64,000 nt of DNA, from the NCBI GenBank assembly GCA_030737835.1, contig CM060847.1:4616484-4680483 (forward strand). Direction: 5' to 3'. Shown piece after piece: positions 63,417-64,000 of this stretch. The DNA is from Acorus gramineus (lineage: Eukaryota; Streptophyta; Magnoliopsida; Acorales; Acoraceae). The notes beneath the pieces are model-generated. The model was not told the origin of the DNA and ran no database searches. It was given only the letters and a program-made list of their open reading frames with translations. Numbering within the stretch: position 1 is the first letter of the stretch; each line of letters opens with the position of its first letter. The position numbers and the translations under genes are program-made.

Positions 63417-64000
63417 GGTTCGAGATGAATTTTCTCTGCTTAATGAACATCACCAAATAACGGAATATAAATGTGCAGACTTAACAATGGGAGTAGACGA
63501 CAATATCAAATGTGAGATGCCAGTGTAACCACCCAAATTTTGAACTACAGCAAAAAACAAGAAACAGAAATTAGAAAATCAGTGAGCAACCCATGTGTTT
63601 GATGTTTCAAGTTGACATAAAGTGTTTATACATATTGTAATTTATGAAGAATTACATATCTTTGCTTTGGCCCACTGGTAAAATAACTAAGGTGAGTCCA
63701 GTCAATGAATCTAAAAATTGACTAATGAACCGTAAAACATCAGCCCATACGGAAAACTAAGCCATATCAATTGAGCACTAGATTATTAGTGCATTGCCCC
63801 ATATGCTGTAGAATATGATAATTCGTTGACTGAAAGGACAGCCTTTCATTGCTTTGCATTACAACTCTTTTGTACCCAACTGGAAACAGCTGGCTGTCTG
63901 AACCTTTGATTTATATTTTTTTTTAATTTTTACATAGAATTTGAAGAAGCTTTTCAGTTGCCACATCCTACAGGCTATAATAACTGATACATAATTTTGA
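63417..64000 (-). other. Upstream region of ABCD1
   Basis: On the minus strand an acceptor-like TTAAGCAG ends about 19 bases before the ATG, so the leader may be split by an intron. The remainder is AT-rich with no gene seen; the promoter may lie beyond the window. Confidence 0.4.

Overview
The window is nuclear DNA of a flowering plant. The genes are intron-rich with GT..AG splicing, the spacers and introns are AT-rich, and the recognisable proteins are plant ones: plastid SecA, an aspartic protease with a saposin-like insert, an Oberon-type PHD protein and the fused peroxisomal ABC transporter. I cannot place the lineage further. All gene models were assembled by eye from splice sites, reading phase and family resemblance; exon lists are in the entries.

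Layout. 459-2701 (+): last five exons of chloroplast SECA1, whose 5' part lies outside. 3712-12241 (-): a complete 24-exon SMARCAL1/ZRANB3-like SNF2 annealing helicase (CHR18 type), convergent with SECA1. 13728-17604 (-): a 9-exon DHHC S-acyltransferase of 499 residues. 17605-23716: long spacer with a hAT-type MITE. 23717-27382 (+): a 13-exon phytepsin-type aspartic protease of 507 residues. 29837-31012 (+): an intronless, GC-rich GeBP/STOREKEEPER-type DNA-binding protein. 31013-36540: spacer holding a 2.3 kb Mutator-like element. 39271-44267 (+): a 495-residue Oberon-type PHD protein with a long leader region. 47773-63416 (-): a 25-exon, 1337-residue full-length peroxisomal ABC transporter (ABCD1/PXA1/COMATOSE type). 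These are separately regulated housekeeping-type genes; I see no operon, gene cluster or pathway linking them.

The novelty is mostly in the non-coding DNA. The strongest item is the 33911-36177 element. It has terminal inverted repeats of about 115 bp and two internal arrays of a short TGTACACTGTTAT-like motif. The arrays lie in opposite orientation and are spaced almost exactly 20-21 bp apart, around a GC-rich possible cargo segment. Two hAT-type MITEs with 8-bp target duplications, a Tourist-like MITE, several SINE-like tRNA-derived repeats, paired LINE 3' ends (one with a nested insertion), old tandem duplications inside four introns or flanks, and an unusual number of 10-21 bp poly(G)/poly(C) tracts complete the picture.
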